A DNA stretch of 64,000 bases from Dasypus novemcinctus (Eukaryota > Chordata > Mammalia > Cingulata > Dasypodidae): contig NC_080702.1 of the NCBI RefSeq assembly GCF_030445035.2, forward strand, positions 15,074,029-15,138,028, in the 5' to 3' direction. Shown here in pieces: positions 22,238-34,475 of the stretch (its first letter is position 1; every line of letters begins with the position of its first letter). The notes below the pieces were generated by a model. That model ran no database searches. It was given only the letters and a program-made list of their open reading frames with translations, and was not told where the DNA came from. The position numbers and the translations under genes were made by a program.

Positions 22238-22634
22238 GGGAACGGACTTGGCCCAGTGGTTAGGGAGTCTGTCTACCACATGGGAGGTCTGCAATTCAAA
22301 CCCCAGGCCTCCTTGGCCCATGTGGAGCTGGCCCATACGCAGTGCTGATGCACGGAAGGAGTGCTGCGCCATGCAGGGGTGTCCCCCACGTAGGGGAGCC
22401 TCACGTGCAAGGAGTGTGCCCCATAAGGAGAGCTGCCCAGCGTGAAAGAAAGTGCAGCCTGCCCAGGAATGGCACTGCCCACACTTCCCGTGCCGCTGAC
22501 GACAACAGAAGCAGATAAAGAAACAAGACGCAGCCAATAGACACAGAGAACAGACACCCGGGGGAGGAGGGGGAATTAAATAAATAAATAAATCTTAAAA
22601 AAATAAAAATAAAAATAAAAAAACTAAAAAAAAT
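22238..22634 (+). mobile_element. DAS-type SINE
   Basis: The tRNA-derived head shows an A-box-like TGGCCCAGTGGTTAGG and a B-box-like GGTCTGCAATTCAAACCCC. A GC-rich body with AGGAGTG repeats and an AAATAAATAAATAAATC plus A-rich tail follow. A 14-bp target duplication AAAATGACATGTGG (22224-22237 and 22635-22648) is exact. RNA polymerase III and L1 machinery are the expected drivers by family knowledge. Confidence 0.93.
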
Positions 22635-23040
22635 AAAATGACATGTGGATCTTGCTTGTCTTACAATAAGTGTGTAAATTTTCTTAAAATTGTTTGGAAA
22701 GATTGGTTTAGTTTTGAATGTTTAAATGAAAGCTTTATAATCAGCAGAAAGAAGGCATATTTGCAAGTTTATTGGGAAATTTTCAGGTGTATATAACATC
22801 CCATGTCATGGGATTTTCTTTTACAATGGGGTGTTATGTATTCAGAGTGTTTGTGTCTGAGAGTGTATCTGAAAAGCAGATGACAATTGAACATTGGTAA
22901 TGCTGTTACCCTAACCCCATACACATTTTGAGTTTTATATATACAGTTTCTGCTTCTTTAGTGCTATTATTTTGTACATCACAATGTAGGATATTGGTTA
23001 GGATAATGCTGTGTGAACACAAATTTCCATGGTGTTTTAG

Positions 23041-23358
<318 letters not shown>

Positions 23359-23394
23359 TAAGTCTGCCTAAATGAATGTTTCCTTATTTTTTTA

Positions 23395-23890
23395 TTTTCT
23401 AAGTTCATTTTTATTTATTTTTGTCATCTTTTTAAAGATACATAAATCACACAAAATGTTACATTAAAAAATATAAGAGGTCCCTATGTACCCCGATCCC
23501 TACACTCCTCACTCCTCCCACATTGACAACTTCTTTCATTAGTGTGGTATATTCATTGCATTTGATGAGTACACTTTGGGGCATTGTTCTACAGTATGGA
23601 TCTTAGTGTCTGTTGTAGTTTACACTCTCTCCCAGTCCACTTAGCAGGTCATAGCAAGATATATAATGTCCTGCATCTGTTCCTGCAATATCATTCAGGA
23701 CAACTCCAAGTACTGAAAATTCCACATTATCACACCTCTGTTTCCATCTCCTTGCCTTCAGCAACTCCCATGGCCATGGTGTCCACATCAATGATACAAT
23801 TTTTTCTACTAGAGTCACAATAATTCTATAGTGTAATACCAGTAAGTCTACTCTAATCCATATTTTATTCCTCCATCCTGAGGACACTGT
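23395..23890 (-). mobile_element. L1 3'-end fragment in the zinc-finger intron
   Basis: Reverse-complemented it matches the 32750-33240 copy closely and the 3' UTR of the full L1 at 50740-51150 more loosely. Shared words are ACTTGGAGTTGTCCTG, GGGAGAGTGT, CAAATGCAATGAAT and TGTAACATTTT. It is 5' truncated. The remaining intron, 23891-25053, shows nothing I can name. Confidence 0.75.
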
Positions 23891-25053
23891 GATGGTGATT
23901 ATATATATATCCAGTTCACCCCAATAGAATTTAATCTTCTTGAGTACAACTTAATGCCTTCCTTGAATCTCAATTTCAACTCTCAGTGCTCTTCTGAGAA
24001 CTCAATGAATATATTTTGACTAGATAAGTTAATTGACTATGGTGAAATAAGTATTCTGCTCCAACAGCTATGCTGATGCTTCAGAACATAGTAAAAACAT
24101 TGCATATATAATTTTCCATATAGAATTTAGATCATCCTTTTGGGACTTATGTTAATTGAATTATTTTTAACATAATATTCAGTCACTTTGGAAACATAGA
24201 TTTCTCCCCATTTAGAATACTGATGACACTGCAGTTTCTTTTTGTACTAGTGCTTGGGTAACTAACAAATAGTCCTTACTGAAATGGGAAAAAGTTCAAG
24301 AGTTACAATTTCTGTTGAGACATTTTCAATGATTTGAGTTCTAGGTTTTGTTGTATTGCTACCTTCAATGCTTACATTATTCTTTGGTAACCTGCCATGT
24401 ACATCATGATCATGCTCTGTTACTAGCACAATTCAAAATCCAGGTAAATTTTTTTCCATACAAAGAGGATATCAAGTCTGCAAAGCAGATGTGCTTTCCC
24501 AGCTGCAACAAGGAGAAGTGTTGAGAGAAGGAATAGGATTTCCTCAATACCACATTTCAGATGAGCTATAAGAACCTGTACATCAGAAGAGGGGTCTCAT
24601 TAAATAGTGTGTATGTGATTTGTCTAGGTTTCTTTTTAAGACTTGTATTTCTAACATGTAGCTAAGGATATTGGGGAAATTTTAGTCACATGGGCTTATT
24701 CCAAATACTTCTCAAGCTTTATCAAGTGTCATTGGCATTGTAAAAAGGATATTCAGTTGTTATTGCAATTAAACCTTCACATGCTCCTCTTCCTGGTTCT
24801 ATTATTGGAATATTTTTCCCTGTCTTTATCTCCCTAATATCCCAACTTCTTTTTTCTCATATTCCATGCCTGAAATTCTTTTCTGATCATAATGTCCTAT
24901 AATGTTAATTTTATTATCCCTAAAATATTCATTAACTAAATATTCTCTCCTAGCTAATTGTGAATGTGGAAACATACTGAAGGAGATACTTGGAAATTTC
25001 CAAAATTTTGTCCCTCTAATGCTTTTCTAACAATCTTTTCTCAATTACTACAG

Positions 25054-25145
25054 GGAGGAAAAGTGCCTTTAAAACATATGATATGATAGAAATGATAGAC
25101 TACCAGCCTACTTTTAGGAAAAACCCTTCCAAAATCATGACATTG
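25054..25145 (+). pseudogene. Second coding exon of the KRAB zinc-finger relic
   Basis: A 92-bp segment between acceptor TACTACAG (ending 25053) and donor GTAAGC (25146) joins in frame to the KRAB-A exon (phase 1) and reads KSAFKTYDMIEMIDYQPTF. It occupies the position of the KRAB-B/linker exon but does not resemble a typical B box. The splice signals and open frame support an exon; a transcript would be needed to confirm it. Confidence 0.55.
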
Positions 25146-25988
25146 GTAAGCTTAATTTTTTGAATCCTAGTATTCCAAGTAGATACCTAGGGATGGGATG
25201 AATTAGGAATTCAGTAAAATGAAATTCTAATTAATGTTGGGATTAAGTACTAATCCAGCAAAAATCTGTGATAGTGTGAATTAAGGTGACAACTAACCTA
25301 AACATGAACTCTTGCCTGAGTTCTTATAAAAATAAATTGCTTAAACATGTTTCATATACATAATCTTTGAAACATCATGAAGCTAAAACTTGATCAGTTA
25401 TCTCTGCAATTAGATTGTTATAATAGAGAATATCTGTGTATGGAATAGAATAAAGTGTATATGAAACAAACATGGCAGATATTTTCATTGAAGACTATCC
25501 CTAGAGGATTGGTCTTGGTTTCATATGTGGGGAAATGCAGAAATTCATTTTATGGACAAATATTTTACAGTCTCAGATCTCATTCCCCACAGCAAAGATT
25601 TTACACCCAAAAGAATTCCTTTGAATATAACTATTTGCAAGAAGATTCCTCTCATACATTCACAGTGAACCAACATGCATTAATTCACATGACAAAGAAA
25701 TCCTGTTTCAGAAAACCACCTTCAGAGGTCCACAGTGATCATTCATCTTTTAATCAACATAAGCATATTCAACCTAGAAGTAAATCATATGAATGTTCCC
25801 AAAGTGCTAAAAAATTGTTTGCAGTACTCTGATCTCAGACAATACAATGGAATTCCCATTGAAGAGAAACCCCATGAATGTCATCTATGTGGGAAAGTTT
25901 TCAGTCAACATTCCCAACTTCAATGACATGAGAGAACTCACCCTGTAGAGAAACCCTAAGACTGTCATTTATGCAGGAAGTCATTTAG

Positions 25989-26168
<180 letters not shown>

Positions 26169-26503
26169 TAAGATGACATGAGAGAACTCATACTGGAGAG
26201 AAACCATATCAATGCAATCTTTGTGGGAAAGCCTTCAGTCACTCCTCTTCCTTAAAATGACATGAGAGAAGTCACACTGGTGAGAAACACCACAAGTGTC
26301 ATCTATGCGGGAAAGAATCAATTTGCTCATCTTAAAGAACATGAGATAACTCACACTGGAGAGAAGCTTCATGAATGTCATGTGGGAAACCCTTCAGTCA
26401 CTCCTCTTCCTTAAAATGACATGAGAGAACTCACACTGGAGAGAAACCCCATGAATGTCATCTATGTGGGAAAGACTTTAGTCATTATTCTTCCCTTAAA
26501 TAG

Positions 26504-26617
<114 letters not shown>

Positions 26618-27371
26618 TGAATGCCTTCTATTTGGGGAACACTTTAGGCACTCCTCTTCCTTAAAACATGAGAACACACACTATGAGAAACCCCACACAT
26701 GTAATCTATGTGGGAAAGCCTTCAGCCAATATGTTCATCTTAAAGAATATGAGAGAACTCACACTGGAGAAGCTTCGTGAATGTCATCTATGTGGGATAC
26801 CCTCCAGTCACTTCTCTTCCTTAAAATGACATGAGAGAACTCACACTGGAGAGAAACCCCATGTATGTCATCTGTGTGGGAAAGCATTTCATCTTATTCT
26901 TCTCTGAAATATCATGAGAGAACTCAAGTTGGAGTGAAAGCCCATGAAAATCCTTCAGTAAATATGCTCATCTTAAAGTACATGAGAGAACTCACACTGG
27001 AGAAACCCCTTCAGTGCCATCTTTGTGGCAAACCCTTTAATCATTCTTCCCTTAAACACCATGAGAGAACTCACAAACTGGAGAGAAACCCTATGAATAT
27101 CATCTTTATGGGAAAGTCTTCACTTGTTCCTCTTCCCTAAAAACAATCAGAGAACTCACACTGGAGAGAGACTGTATGAATGCCATCTTTGTAGGATAGC
27201 TTTCAGGCAATCCTCTCACCTAAGACAAGATGAGAGAACTCACACTGTAGGGAAACCCTAAGAAGGTCATTTATTTATGGAAGCTTTCAGTCAACATTGA
27301 CATCTACAATAATTTGAAATAACTCACATTGGAGAGAAACCATAGCAATATCATTTTTGTGGGAAAGCCTT

Positions 27372-27838
27372 TGTATTAGCCAAAGGAGTACTGATGCAAA
27401 TACCAGAAACTGGTTGGTTTTTATAAAGGGTATTTATTTGGGATAGGAACTTATAGATAGCAGGCAATAAAGCATAAGTTACTTCCCTCACCAAAGTCTA
27501 TTTGGAGAAAGATGGCTGCCAATGTCTGTGAGGGTCAGGCTTTCTGGGTTCCTATGTTCCTGGGGTTTGCTTTACTCTGGCTTCAAGGATCCTTCCTTCC
27601 TGGGGCTGGCTTCTCTTCCTCTGTGTGCTGACTTCCTGCATCTTCAGCATCAAACTCTAACATCAGAAATCCCCAAATCTGTTCTTCATTGTGCCGTTTA
27701 TCTGTGAGTCTTCACCCACCCAGGGGTGGGGATGCAATGTCCTAAAGTCAATAACTCAATCATGCCCAGGTACAGATCAGATTACAAGCATAATCCAATA
27801 TTTCTTTTTGGAAGTCACCAGTTATATCATACTGCTAC
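27372..27838 (-). repeat. 3' LTR of the MaLR-like element
   Basis: Plus-strand reading TGTATTAGCCAAAGGAGT through ATACTGCTAC. It is about 465 bp and highly similar to the copy at 30290-30754, including GGGTATTTATTTGGG, CACCAAAGTCTATTTGGAG and GGCTGCCAATGTCTGTGAGG. Confidence 0.88.
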
Positions 27839-27876
27839 CCTGTACCCTCTGATTCCAAAAGGACATTACAATATGC

Positions 27877-27893
27877 AATATATATATATATAT

Positions 27894-27942
<49 letters not shown>
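27877..27942. repeat. TA dinucleotide microsatellite
   Basis: About 66 bases of nearly pure TA with one interruption (TATCAATATA). It lies in the interior of the MaLR-like element. Confidence 0.97.
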
Positions 27943-27944
<2 letters not shown>

Positions 27945-27975
27945 TTACAATGCAAGTACTAAATCGTATCACAAT

Positions 27976-28395
27976 TTATTTTTTTAAAGATTTATTTATT
28001 TTTATTTATTTCTCTCCCCTTCCTCCCCACCCCCCACCCCAGTTGTCTGTCCTCTCTGTCTATTTGCTGTGTCTTCTTCATCTGCTTCTGTTGTTGTCAG
28101 TGGCACGGGAATCTGTGTTTTTGTTGCATCTTCTTGTTGTATCAGCTCTCCATGTGAGTGGCACCATTCTTAGGCAGGCTGCACTTTGTTTTGCCCTGGG
28201 TGGCTCTCCTTATGGGGCACACTCCTTGCACATGGGGCTTCCCTATGCAGGAGACGCCCCTGCATGGCATGGCACTCCTTGTGTGCATCAGCACTGCTCA
28301 TGGGCCAGCTCCACATGGGTCAAGGAGGCCTGGGTTTGATACGCAGGCCTCCCATGTGGTAGACACCCTAACCACTGGTCCAAGCCCACTTCCCA
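27976..28395 (-). mobile_element. DAS-type SINE (antisense)
   Basis: The T-rich tail with AAAGATTTATTTATT at the left and the tRNA-like head at the right define an antisense copy. A 9-bp target duplication TATCACAAT occurs at 27967-27975 and 28396-28404. It inserted into the interior of the MaLR-like element. Confidence 0.9.
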
Positions 28396-28603
28396 TATCA
28401 CAATCAATTTAAGGAAATAATTTGTCCTGGGGCAATGTCATATCCGCTATACACCTCTGAAATTAGAAAACAACTTATCTGCTTCCAATACACAAATAGA
28501 TAGAAAATGGATAAACATTTTCATTACAATAAGGAGAAATTGGAAGGGAAACATGAGTTACTGTTTCTCTGCAATAGACCTGCAGGACATCCTCTATTTG
28601 ATC

Positions 28604-29012
28604 TTTTTTTTTTAAAGATTTATTATTTATTTATTTCTCTCCCCCCCCACCCCAGTTGTCTGTTCTCTGTGTTGATTTGCTGTGTGTTCTTTTGTCCACT
28701 TTTGCTGTCAGTGGCACGGGAATCTGTGTCTCTTTTTGTTGTGTCATCTTGTTGCATCAGCTCTCCGTGTGTACGGTGCCATTCCTGGGCAGGCTGAACT
28801 TTCTTTTGTGCTGGGTGGCTCTCCTTACAGGGTGCACTCCTTGCATGTGGGGCTCCCCTATGTGGCTGACACCACTGCATGGCACGGCACTCCTTGCATG
28901 CATCAGCATTGCACATGGGCCAGCTCCACACAGGTCAAGGAGGCCCAGGGTTTGAACCGCGGACCTCCCATGTGGCAGACGGATGCCTTATCCATTGGGC
29001 CAAGTCTGCTTC
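28604..29012 (-). mobile_element. DAS-type SINE (antisense)
   Basis: Same structure and orientation as the copy 200 bp to the left, with T9, TTTATTATTTATTTATTTC, then body and head. Flanks CCTCTATTTGAT (28591-28602) and CCTCTTTGAT (29013-29022) form an imperfect target duplication. Confidence 0.88.
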
Positions 29013-30289
29013 CCTCTTTGATTTCAAAGTCTGAGAAGCATTCTCAAGATGATGGTTTCTTCTCCTTTGGGCCATGTGAGGACCCATCTTTTCCACTGAC
29101 TTGCCCAACAGTCATTTTCTTGGTTCCACCTTCATCAAGCATCTGAGTGTCAACCAAGTTCCAGGCCTCTCCTTCCAAGACTGTTGGGGTGATTGCCACA
29201 CCTTACCCAATCTCTGGGTTAGAGTCTTAACCCCCCTAGCACGGTGAGGTAAAGATATTCCCTCTAATCTTTGGCATACAGGGTCAACCCTTTCAGAGCA
29301 AGGAGTTGACCACCTGGCCTCCCCTAACCTTTGTGGGACAGGTCCACCCTTCTCAGACCTGTGGGGTGCTAATCTTAACTGCTTTAATCCTTGGGGAATG
29401 TGCTCCATCCTCTCTGCACTCTAGGGGTGAAAAATCCCCCAGAGCATAGGTGGGAAAACCCACCCTCTTCAACTGCTGGGGCAAACTCACCCTCTCTGTA
29501 CACATGGGTGGGGTTCCTCTCTTGGCCCAAGATGATGTCCTAATTTCATGTCTCAGTTTCCATGGTTTTCCTCTTAAAGCTCTCTTTCTCTTTAAATTTC
29601 TCCTTTCTATGTCCCTTTTATTCAAGTCTGGCAGTGGTTCTTTTCATACAGCTCTCTCAGAAAGTCTGCTGGGTTTAGCATGCAGGAAGCAGGGGTCCAA
29701 GCCATCAGACAATAAGACTTTCCACAAGTCTTTCCAACATAACTGCATCTTCAATCCTGATTTACAAGTTCCAAGCTTAGTTAAGTCCTCCAGTGGGATA
29801 CTTTCAACTGGGAACCTGATTTCCAGGGGTTTGGAATTTTCAATATCAGTTTCTGTTTTCTTTGTTCCCAATATTTCAGTTCTCAGCTTATCTTGCTCAT
29901 CTAGCATTTTGCTATAAGCTGCAAGCAGAAGCCAAGCTGCATTCTCCAGGTTTACATTGGAAATTGCTTCAGCTAAATGCCCAGGATCACCATTTTCAAA
30001 TTTTGCCTTCCATAAAACACCAGGAGTTAATCTTGCTTAGTTCTCTGCAACTTTAAAACACAGATTGCCTTTCTGCCATTTTCTGAAAATAGTTTCACCG
30101 TTTACTTCTCAGGCATCATAAAATTCTCTTTGGCATCCATATTGCTATCAACAGTCTCTTCAAAGCACTGTAGGTCTTTTCTTCCAAGCATCTCACAATC
30201 CCTCCAAAACATATCCTTTACCCATTTATAAAACCATTCCAGCATTTCAGTAATTGCAAAAGCACTCCTCCTCTCTTGTTACCAAATTT

Positions 30290-30754
30290 TGTATTAGCCA
30301 AAGGAGTGCTGATGTAAAATACCAGAAACTGGTTTGTTTTTATAAAGGGTATTTATTTGGGGTAGGAGCTTACAGATAACAGGCCATAAAACAGAAGTTA
30401 TTTCCCTCACCAAAGTCTATTTGGAGCTAGATGGCTGCCAATGTCTGTGAGGGTTTAGGCTTCCTGGGTTCCTATGTTCCTGGGGCTTGCTTTACTCTGG
30501 CTTCAAGGATCCTTCCTTCCTGGGGCTGGCTTCTCTTTCCTCTGTGTGCTGACTTCCTAGGTCTTCATCAAATTCTAACATCAGAAATCCCCAACTCTGT
30601 TCTTCACTGTGCCTTTTATCTGTGAGTCCCCACCCACCAAGGGGTGGGGATGTAACACCATAATCTCAATAACTCAATCCTGCCCAGGTACAGATCAGAT
30701 TATAATCATTATCCAATATTTCTTTTTGGAATTCAATTATATCAAACTGCTACA
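30290..30754 (-). repeat. 5' LTR of the MaLR-like element
   Basis: The plus strand reads TGTATTAGCCAAAGGAGTGC through AAACTGCTACA. In sense (minus) direction it would carry the promoter of the element. It ends exactly at the GCCTT duplication and the finger coding sequence resumes. Confidence 0.88.
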
Positions 30755-31497
30755 GCCTTCATTCAAGCCTCTTCCCTAAAATGTGAGAGAACTCACACAA
30801 GAGAGAAACCTTAGGAATGTCATATATGCAGGGATGCTTTCAGTTGCCATTCCCATCTTCAGTGACATGAGAGAACTCACACAGGAGAGAAATACCATGA
30901 ATGCAATCTATTTGGGAAAGTTATTTCATCCCTCTTCCATTAAAAAAAAACAAACAATTTACTCTGGAAATAAATACTGAATATTATCAATGTCAGAAAG
31001 CATATAGTAATTATTCTAAGAGGACGTGAAAGAATTCCAACTGGAGAGAAACATGAGTTTCATCAATGCAGGAAAGCTTTTAGTCATCATTCCCACCTTC
31101 AAGAACATGAGAGAACTCACTCTGGGAAAACTTCAATTTTCTAATCTTAAACACCGTGAGAGAACTCACACTGTAGAAAAGACACATGAATGTTGTCTAT
31201 GTAGGAAAATTTTCACCTGTATTTCTGCCCTCAGGCAACATTACAAAATTCCTGTGGGATGGAAATAATAACATACTTATGGGAAAGCCTTTATTTTTCT
31301 AGCCTTAAGCCATAGGAGATTACTCAAATATTCAAATGGAGAGAATCCCTATGACTGTCAACAATTTGAGAAAGTCATCAGTCAATATTCTTATTTTAAA
31401 TGTAATATTCACACTATAAATCTTTTGCATACTTAAGAGACTTCAGCCATAAATTTAACCTTTAAACATACCAGAGAACTCATATTCTGAAGAAACA

Positions 31498-31916
31498 TTT
31501 TTTTTTTAAGATTTTTAAAAAATTTATTTCTCTCCCCTTCCCTGCACCTCCCCAGTTGTCTGCTCCCTGTGTTCATTCACTATGTGTTCTTCTGTGTCCA
31601 CTTGTATTCTTGTCAGCAGCACCCAGAATCTGTGTCTCATTTTGTTGCATCATCTTGCTGCATCAGCTCTCCATGTGTGTGGCTTGTTCCTGGGCAGGCT
31701 GCACTTTTTCGTGCTGGGCAGCTCTCCTTATGGGGCACACTCCTTGCACATGGGGCCCCCTATGTGGGGGACACCCCTGCATGGCAGGGCACACCTTGCA
31801 TGCATCAACATTGCACATGGACCAGCTCATCACACAGGTCAGGAGGCCCTGGGTTTGAACCCTGGACCTCCCATGTAGTAGGTAGATGCCCTATCCATTG
31901 GGCCAAATCCACTTCC
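31498..31916 (-). mobile_element. DAS-type SINE (antisense)
   Basis: T-run and ATTTATTTCTCTCCCC at the left, head ending CCACTTCC at the right. An 11-bp target duplication CTGAAGAAACA (31487-31497 and 31917-31927) is exact. It lies just past the last readable finger. Confidence 0.92.
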
Positions 31917-32289
31917 CTGAAGAAACACTTTTTAATGTGTTTAGAAGTTCTTGTTGTCATCCATGCTTCATCAGATAATCTAATAACATTCATAGTCTTG
32001 AGAATCCATGTGCATGTTATTTATGCAGCAAAGCCCTTAATAGGCAAATGATATTCTATGTGAGAAAGCACATAATGTAAATATAATGGAATTGGAGGGT
32101 GCTCTTCTACTACCTAATAAGCTAATCAGAAAATCACATGTGAGGAAACCTACAACTGTACTCAATGTCGGATTGCCTTAATTGCTAATTTATCCTTTAA
32201 ATTAAATGAGTGAACTCCAAAAGAGTGAAACACTAGGTCTGTAATCACTGCACTATCATTCAGCCAAAACTAAGCCTTGTGCTAAAGGA

Positions 32290-33250
32290 AACTCAGTTTA
32301 AGAATAACCACAAAGATACAACCCCAGAATGTGGTGCTCTTGGGTTACAGAGACACCCAGGTCCTATAGTTATGGCAGATGGCTCTGGAGTTCAGGGCTT
32401 GCCAGTGAACCCAACTTTGGAATTTCTGCTCCTGCATGTGATGTAGTTAGACTCACATGTGACCTGGCTACACATGCCTCTTCTGTCACTTTTACTGGAA
32501 CTGTGATTGGCACTGGGGTTGGTGTATGCTCAAGAGACTTGAATTCCTGGACTGTCCATGTGACAGCTGGGCCCTTAGCCTCAGCAGAGTTACAACACCT
32601 ATTCACTGGGTCATTGAACTTATCCACATCAGCCAACAGGGAGGTAAGGATGGTCAACCACCACACCAGGGAACCAAGATAGTCTACAACAGCAAGCAGG
32701 AGAATCCCATCCCTCAGTCATGTAGGATCAAAGCCTCTCAGTTTAGAAGTGGAGTGAACATCATCCCAGGGTCATCCAGATGGAGGAATACAATATGGAT
32801 TAGGGTGGACTTACTAGTATTCTACTATAGAATCATTGTGATTTTACAATGGAAGAAACTGTATCATTGATGTGGAAACTGTGGCTACGGGATTTGCTGA
32901 GGATAGGAATAGAGAAGAAGAAGTGTGATATGGGAACATTTTCAGGACTTGGAGTTCATATGAATAATAGTGCAGGGACAGATGTAGGACATTATATATA
33001 CTGCCATAACCCACTGAATGGACTGGGAGAGTGTAAACTACAATGTAATCTATAATTCATGCTGTGTAGCAGTGCTCCAAAATGTATTCATCAAATGCAG
33101 TGAATGTGCCATACTGATGACATAATTTGGTGAAGTGGGAAGAGTGGGGGATAATAGTGAGTGGATATATGGGAACCTCATATTTTTTAATGTAACTTTT
33201 TTGTGATCTATGTATCTTTTAAAAAAGGTAATAAAATAGGGGGGAAAATT
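32290..33250 (+). mobile_element. 5'-truncated L1 (3' UTR only)
   Basis: It matches the reverse complement of 50740-51560, the 3' UTR of the full L1: GGTTCTATGGTCATGGCAGAT-like start, TGGAATTG, ATCAGCCAACAGGGAG, GGACTTGGAGTT, then GTGGGAAGAGTGGGGG and an A-rich end (CTTTTAAAAAAGGTAATAAAA). It is a sense-strand, 5'-truncated insertion of a diverged subfamily. The frames it contains (32329-32870) are UTR noise. Bases 33251-34029 to the right show nothing recognisable. Confidence 0.75.
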
Positions 33251-34029
33251 ATCACCCATACCAGAAATCCTTTTAATGCAAGTTTTTAAAAAAGAGGAAG
33301 ACTGTTAGGAGGATGAAACCCCTTGAGGAATTTCCAGAAAATTCATTGTGAAGAATGTAATGAAAAGTCATGGGAAATCATTTATTCACTGATTGGGATG
33401 TTGCATGATTCAGTAATTTTGTTTCTGTGATGGATATTATTAGAGGGGTTTTGCAAATGGGTATCTGATAGCTGACTTTGTGGATATCAACTAGAAGTTT
33501 TATAGGTTTGGGGATAAGAAAATGTGTGAAATCTGTGATTTAGGAGTCTCCCTCATAAATAACTGTGGTTCTCTTGTTGCCTTTCCTGTCTCAGCGATTA
33601 TATAGCTGAAGGTGAGCAACAGGTATGGTCACGTATTCCTAATGGTAGATGAAACAATACTTCACCTCTGTGACTAGAATTGTTACCAGTGAGTGTGATA
33701 ATCATGAACACAGTAGTTCACTGTGCCAGGCAGAGGTACAGATCATTTGCACTTCCCATCACTAATTTCCCAGAATGATATATCTAGGAAAAATGCACTG
33801 CCATAATGATTTTGTTAATAAAATAACTAATAGATTCCAAAACCTTCCATGCCCATAGGCAATGCCCTTATGATGGATGACATTTAGAAATCATTTCCTT
33901 GACATTAATTATTAAAATATTAAGTTCCAGATCATGCAAATATGGAAAACAATAAGCAAAAAACAAAAACCAAGCAAAAATGCATCATCTCTCACTTTCT
34001 GATTCCTCTGATGTACATAGCTGCTCTTT

Positions 34030-34475
34030 TTGACTATTCTTGAAGATTTATTTATTTTAAAGTTTAACTGAGATAGACACAAATGCAATATATCCTAATT
34101 GTGTAATTGATAGGTCTTAATATAATCAAAATGTGCCTTCATCACCAAATAGTTTTAGAACAATTTCATTACTCCATTAAAAAAATACCCCACACCCCTT
34201 AGCAGTCTCCTCACTATCCCTCTATCCTGTCACAATCCTACATTACTAATTTCATCTTTATAGATTGATATATATTTGCAAATTAAATGTAATCATACAA
34301 TTTTGCACTTATTTTTGTATATGGTGTGATAGAATGGTCTACCTATTATACTTTTTAAACATATTTAGATCATTAAAATGTTACATGAAAAATATAGGGG
34401 GTTACCATATGCCCCACTGACTATCACTCCCACACAATCCCACATTAACAGCATCATTCATTAGTGTGGTACTAG
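34030..34475 (-). mobile_element. L1 3'-end remnants, antisense
   Basis: About 34050-34350 resembles an older L1 3' UTR in antisense (AACTGAGATAGACACAAATGC..., CATCACCAAATAG..., GTAATCATACAATTTTGC). About 34376-34470 resembles the last 100 bases of the window's L1 family (AAAATGTTACATGAAAAATATAGG, then CATTCATTAGTGTGGTA). The join to ORF2 sequence at about 34475 skips the rest of the 3' UTR and the ORF2 C-terminus. Confidence 0.6.

Larger units (their letters stand above)
27372..30754 (-). mobile_element. MaLR-like (ERVL-MaLR) LTR retrotransposon inside the zinc-finger array
   Basis: Two LTRs of about 465 bp (27372-27838 and 30290-30754) are flanked by a 5-bp target duplication GCCTT (27367-27371 and 30755-30759), as usual for class III/MaLR elements. 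On the minus strand LTRs begin TGTAGCAGTTTGATATA and end GGCTAATACA. After the 5' LTR (30290-30754) comes a primer-site-like TGGTAACAAGAGAGGAGG (30267-30284). The interior (27839-30289) has no protein motif, as expected for MaLR, and holds a TA microsatellite and two later SINE insertions. Confidence 0.85.

Noticed and set aside
22238..22310. Possible functional tRNA gene at the SINE head
   Set aside because: The head is followed by the SINE body and tail, lies within a target duplication, and recurs at other loci; no complete tRNA fold is expected.
28682..29146. 154-codon plus-strand frame
   Set aside because: It runs through an antisense DAS SINE; the same applies to 31569-32051, 27950-28339, 22211-22557 and 39256-39610.
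32329..32870. Overlapping frames of 98-117 codons on both strands
   Set aside because: They lie in an L1 3' UTR copy, which is non-coding in the full element.
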